A DNA stretch of 7,392 bases from assembly GCA_027323595.1 (NCBI GenBank), contig DAHWBL010000293.1, positions 1 through 7,392 of the forward strand. Direction: 5' to 3'. Source of the DNA: Acetobacteraceae bacterium. GTDB lineage: Bacteria; Pseudomonadota; Alphaproteobacteria; Acetobacterales; Acetobacteraceae. Positions within the stretch are counted from its first letter, which is position 1; each line of letters begins with the position of its first letter. Shown here one piece after another: positions 6,999 through 7,392 of the stretch. The notes under the pieces are model-generated. The model was given only the letters and a program-made list of their open reading frames with translations, was not told the DNA's origin and did no database searches. The position numbers were made by a program, and so were the translations under genes.

Positions 6999-7027
6999 CC
7001 CGCATGAGCTTCGCTCATACGGGCTAC
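6999..7027 (-). repeat. REP-like palindrome with GTAG head (copy 1)
   Basis: CCCG-C-ATGAGC (6999-7009) pairs with GCTCAT-A-CGGG (7013-7023) around a TTC loop: ten pairs with one internal C/A mismatch. Read on the minus strand, a GTAG tetranucleotide (7027-7024) sits directly before the stem. A GTAG head followed by an imperfect palindrome is the hallmark of REP elements mobilised by RAYT (TnpA-REP) transposases. No such transposase gene is in the window. Confidence 0.6.
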
Positions 7028-7091
7028 GAAACTGGCGCGGGGATGAGGAATTGGTTGAGGTGGGTTCCCGCTACTCCTCGTACGTTGAAAG

Positions 7092-7113
7092 GGGCGGGAT
7101 GCTCCCGCCCTAC
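7092..7113 (-). repeat. REP-like palindrome with GTAG head (copy 2)
   Basis: GGGCGGGA (7092-7099) pairs perfectly with TCCCGCCC (7103-7110) around a TGC loop. On the minus strand the stem is again headed by GTAG (7113-7110), and the six bases TCGTAG are shared with the copy about 85 nt to the left, in the same orientation. The stem sequences differ, so these would be two members of one class, not identical copies. A third, degenerate candidate head (CTAC at 7071-7074, with GGG/CCC next to it) lies between them. Confidence 0.55.
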
Positions 7114-7148
7114 GAGGTTTTGGCGGCTGCTTCAGTGGCCTAAATGAT

Positions 7149-7184
7149 AAGAAGTTTTTTGCTTCTTTTTTTCAAAAAAGAAGC
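7149..7184 (+). terminator. T/A-rich hairpin cluster, likely terminator of the operon
   Basis: Two overlapping, mutually exclusive stems share one arm. AAGAAG (7149-7154) can pair with CTTCTT (7162-7167), followed by a run of Ts to 7172, which has the shape of a weak intrinsic terminator on the plus strand. Alternatively GCTTCTTTTTT (7161-7171) pairs perfectly over 11 bp with AAAAAAGAAGC (7174-7184) around a two-base loop. On the minus strand neither stem is followed by a T-run, so termination of the convergent gene here is less certain. The site is nearly 400 nt past the last operon stop, so a long untranslated tail is implied if it is the only terminator. Confidence 0.5.
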
Positions 7185-7247
7185 GCTTTCCTTGATCTTT
7201 ACCCACTGACGTCCCTGAGTAATCGCAAAATCGGCGCCAGGCGCTCA

Positions 7248-7392
7248 TTACAGCGGGGCGCCGCCTGGTTTGCTGAGCCAGACCCAGCTTTTGGCGTTGG
7301 GGTCGTAGGTGATCACCGTGACCGAATCGGCGCCGAGGCCGCGGTCGGGGTAGGTTTTGAAGTCGTAGATGCCGTTGATGCCGGGGAAATCG
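7248..7392 (-). CDS. ABC transporter substrate-binding protein, C-terminal 47 codons (cut by window edge)
   Basis: The minus-strand frame enters from the right edge and ends with TAA at 7250-7248, giving 47 residues. They read DFPGINGIYDFKTYPDRGLG, then a segment predicted as beta-strand (SVTVITYDPNAKSWVWLSKP), ending GGAPL. The G-I-N-G-x-Y-D-F block followed by 'RGLG..SVTVITYD' and a Trp-containing last strand is the usual end of type-1 periplasmic binding proteins of the LivJ/urea/aromatic-acid family, which deliver ligands to ABC importers. The ligand cannot be told from this fragment. It is convergent with the meta-cleavage operon. No signal peptide or binding pocket can be checked because the rest lies outside the window. 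Confidence 0.7.
   Translation of the reverse strand, partial: DFPGINGIYDFKTYPDRGLGADSVTVITYDPNAKSWVWLSKPGGAPL

Larger units (their letters stand above)
6758..7247. other. 490-nt intergenic region rich in inverted repeats, no convincing gene
   Basis: This lies between the end of the meta-cleavage operon and the convergent substrate-binding-protein gene. Short open frames exist (6760-6966; 6915-7007), but they have no good ribosome site and their products resemble nothing I recognise. The frame at 6760 runs through the GC-rich hairpins. The region contains, left to right: two tandem GC-rich hairpins, a stretch of unassigned sequence (about 6830-6998), REP-like palindromes with GTAG heads, and a T/A-rich hairpin cluster. 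A 10-nt palindrome, CTTCGCGAAG, is at 6968-6977. From 7185 to 7247 I see nothing further. Confidence 0.75.

Noticed and set aside
6915..7007. Small 30-codon frame beginning MARLVFELDEDLARLL
   Set aside because: It has a plausible helical composition but no ribosome site, and it ends inside a REP-like palindrome. Too short to support as a gene.

Overview
The window is GC-rich coding DNA of a bacterium, most likely an alphaproteobacterium. The support is the strong G/C bias at third codon positions, an alphaproteobacterial-style promoter (TTGAC, 17 nt, CTATCA) and the gene families present. Affiliation with the Acetobacteraceae or a related order is only an impression from the style of the intergenic repeats. 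No rRNA, tRNA, CRISPR array, transposase or phage gene is visible.

Layout. Positions 1-1502 are on the minus strand: the N-terminal 74 codons of a probable cupin protein, running off the left edge, and upstream of it a complete acetate kinase gene (ackA), 59 nt apart and possibly co-transcribed. Positions 1512-1689 are a divergent spacer. From 1690 to 6757 everything is on the plus strand. First comes a membrane-anchored FMN-binding protein of the glutamate synthase large-subunit family. After a 138-nt gap holding a candidate promoter comes a tightly packed four-gene operon in the order E-F-G-H of classical phenol/catechol meta-cleavage operons. The spacing is 3 nt between the first two genes, then two 4-nt ATGA overlaps.

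How the operon works. The 4-oxalocrotonate decarboxylase (last gene) makes 2-hydroxypenta-2,4-dienoate and CO2. The hydratase (first gene) converts this to 4-hydroxy-2-oxovalerate. The aldolase (third gene) splits that to pyruvate and acetaldehyde, and the acylating acetaldehyde dehydrogenase (second gene) makes acetyl-CoA. This is the shared lower part of meta-cleavage of catechols and of the 2-aminomuconate (3-hydroxyanthranilate/2-aminophenol) route. The ring-cleavage dioxygenase, semialdehyde dehydrogenase and tautomerase are not in the window, so the aromatic substrate cannot be read from it. The neighbouring acetate kinase could dispose of acetyl groups, but that link is inference.

Positions 6758-7247 contain no convincing gene. 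They hold a dense set of inverted repeats: two tandem GC-rich hairpins, two (perhaps three) REP-like palindromes with GTAG heads, and a T/A-rich hairpin cluster that probably ends transcription of the operon. At 7248-7392, convergent on the minus strand, is the C-terminal end of a probable branched-chain-amino-acid-type ABC transporter substrate-binding protein.

Nothing here looks like a wholly new system. The items most worth a second look are the intergenic repeat cluster, the glutamate-synthase-like gene next to a meta-cleavage operon, and the orphan state of the lower-pathway operon.
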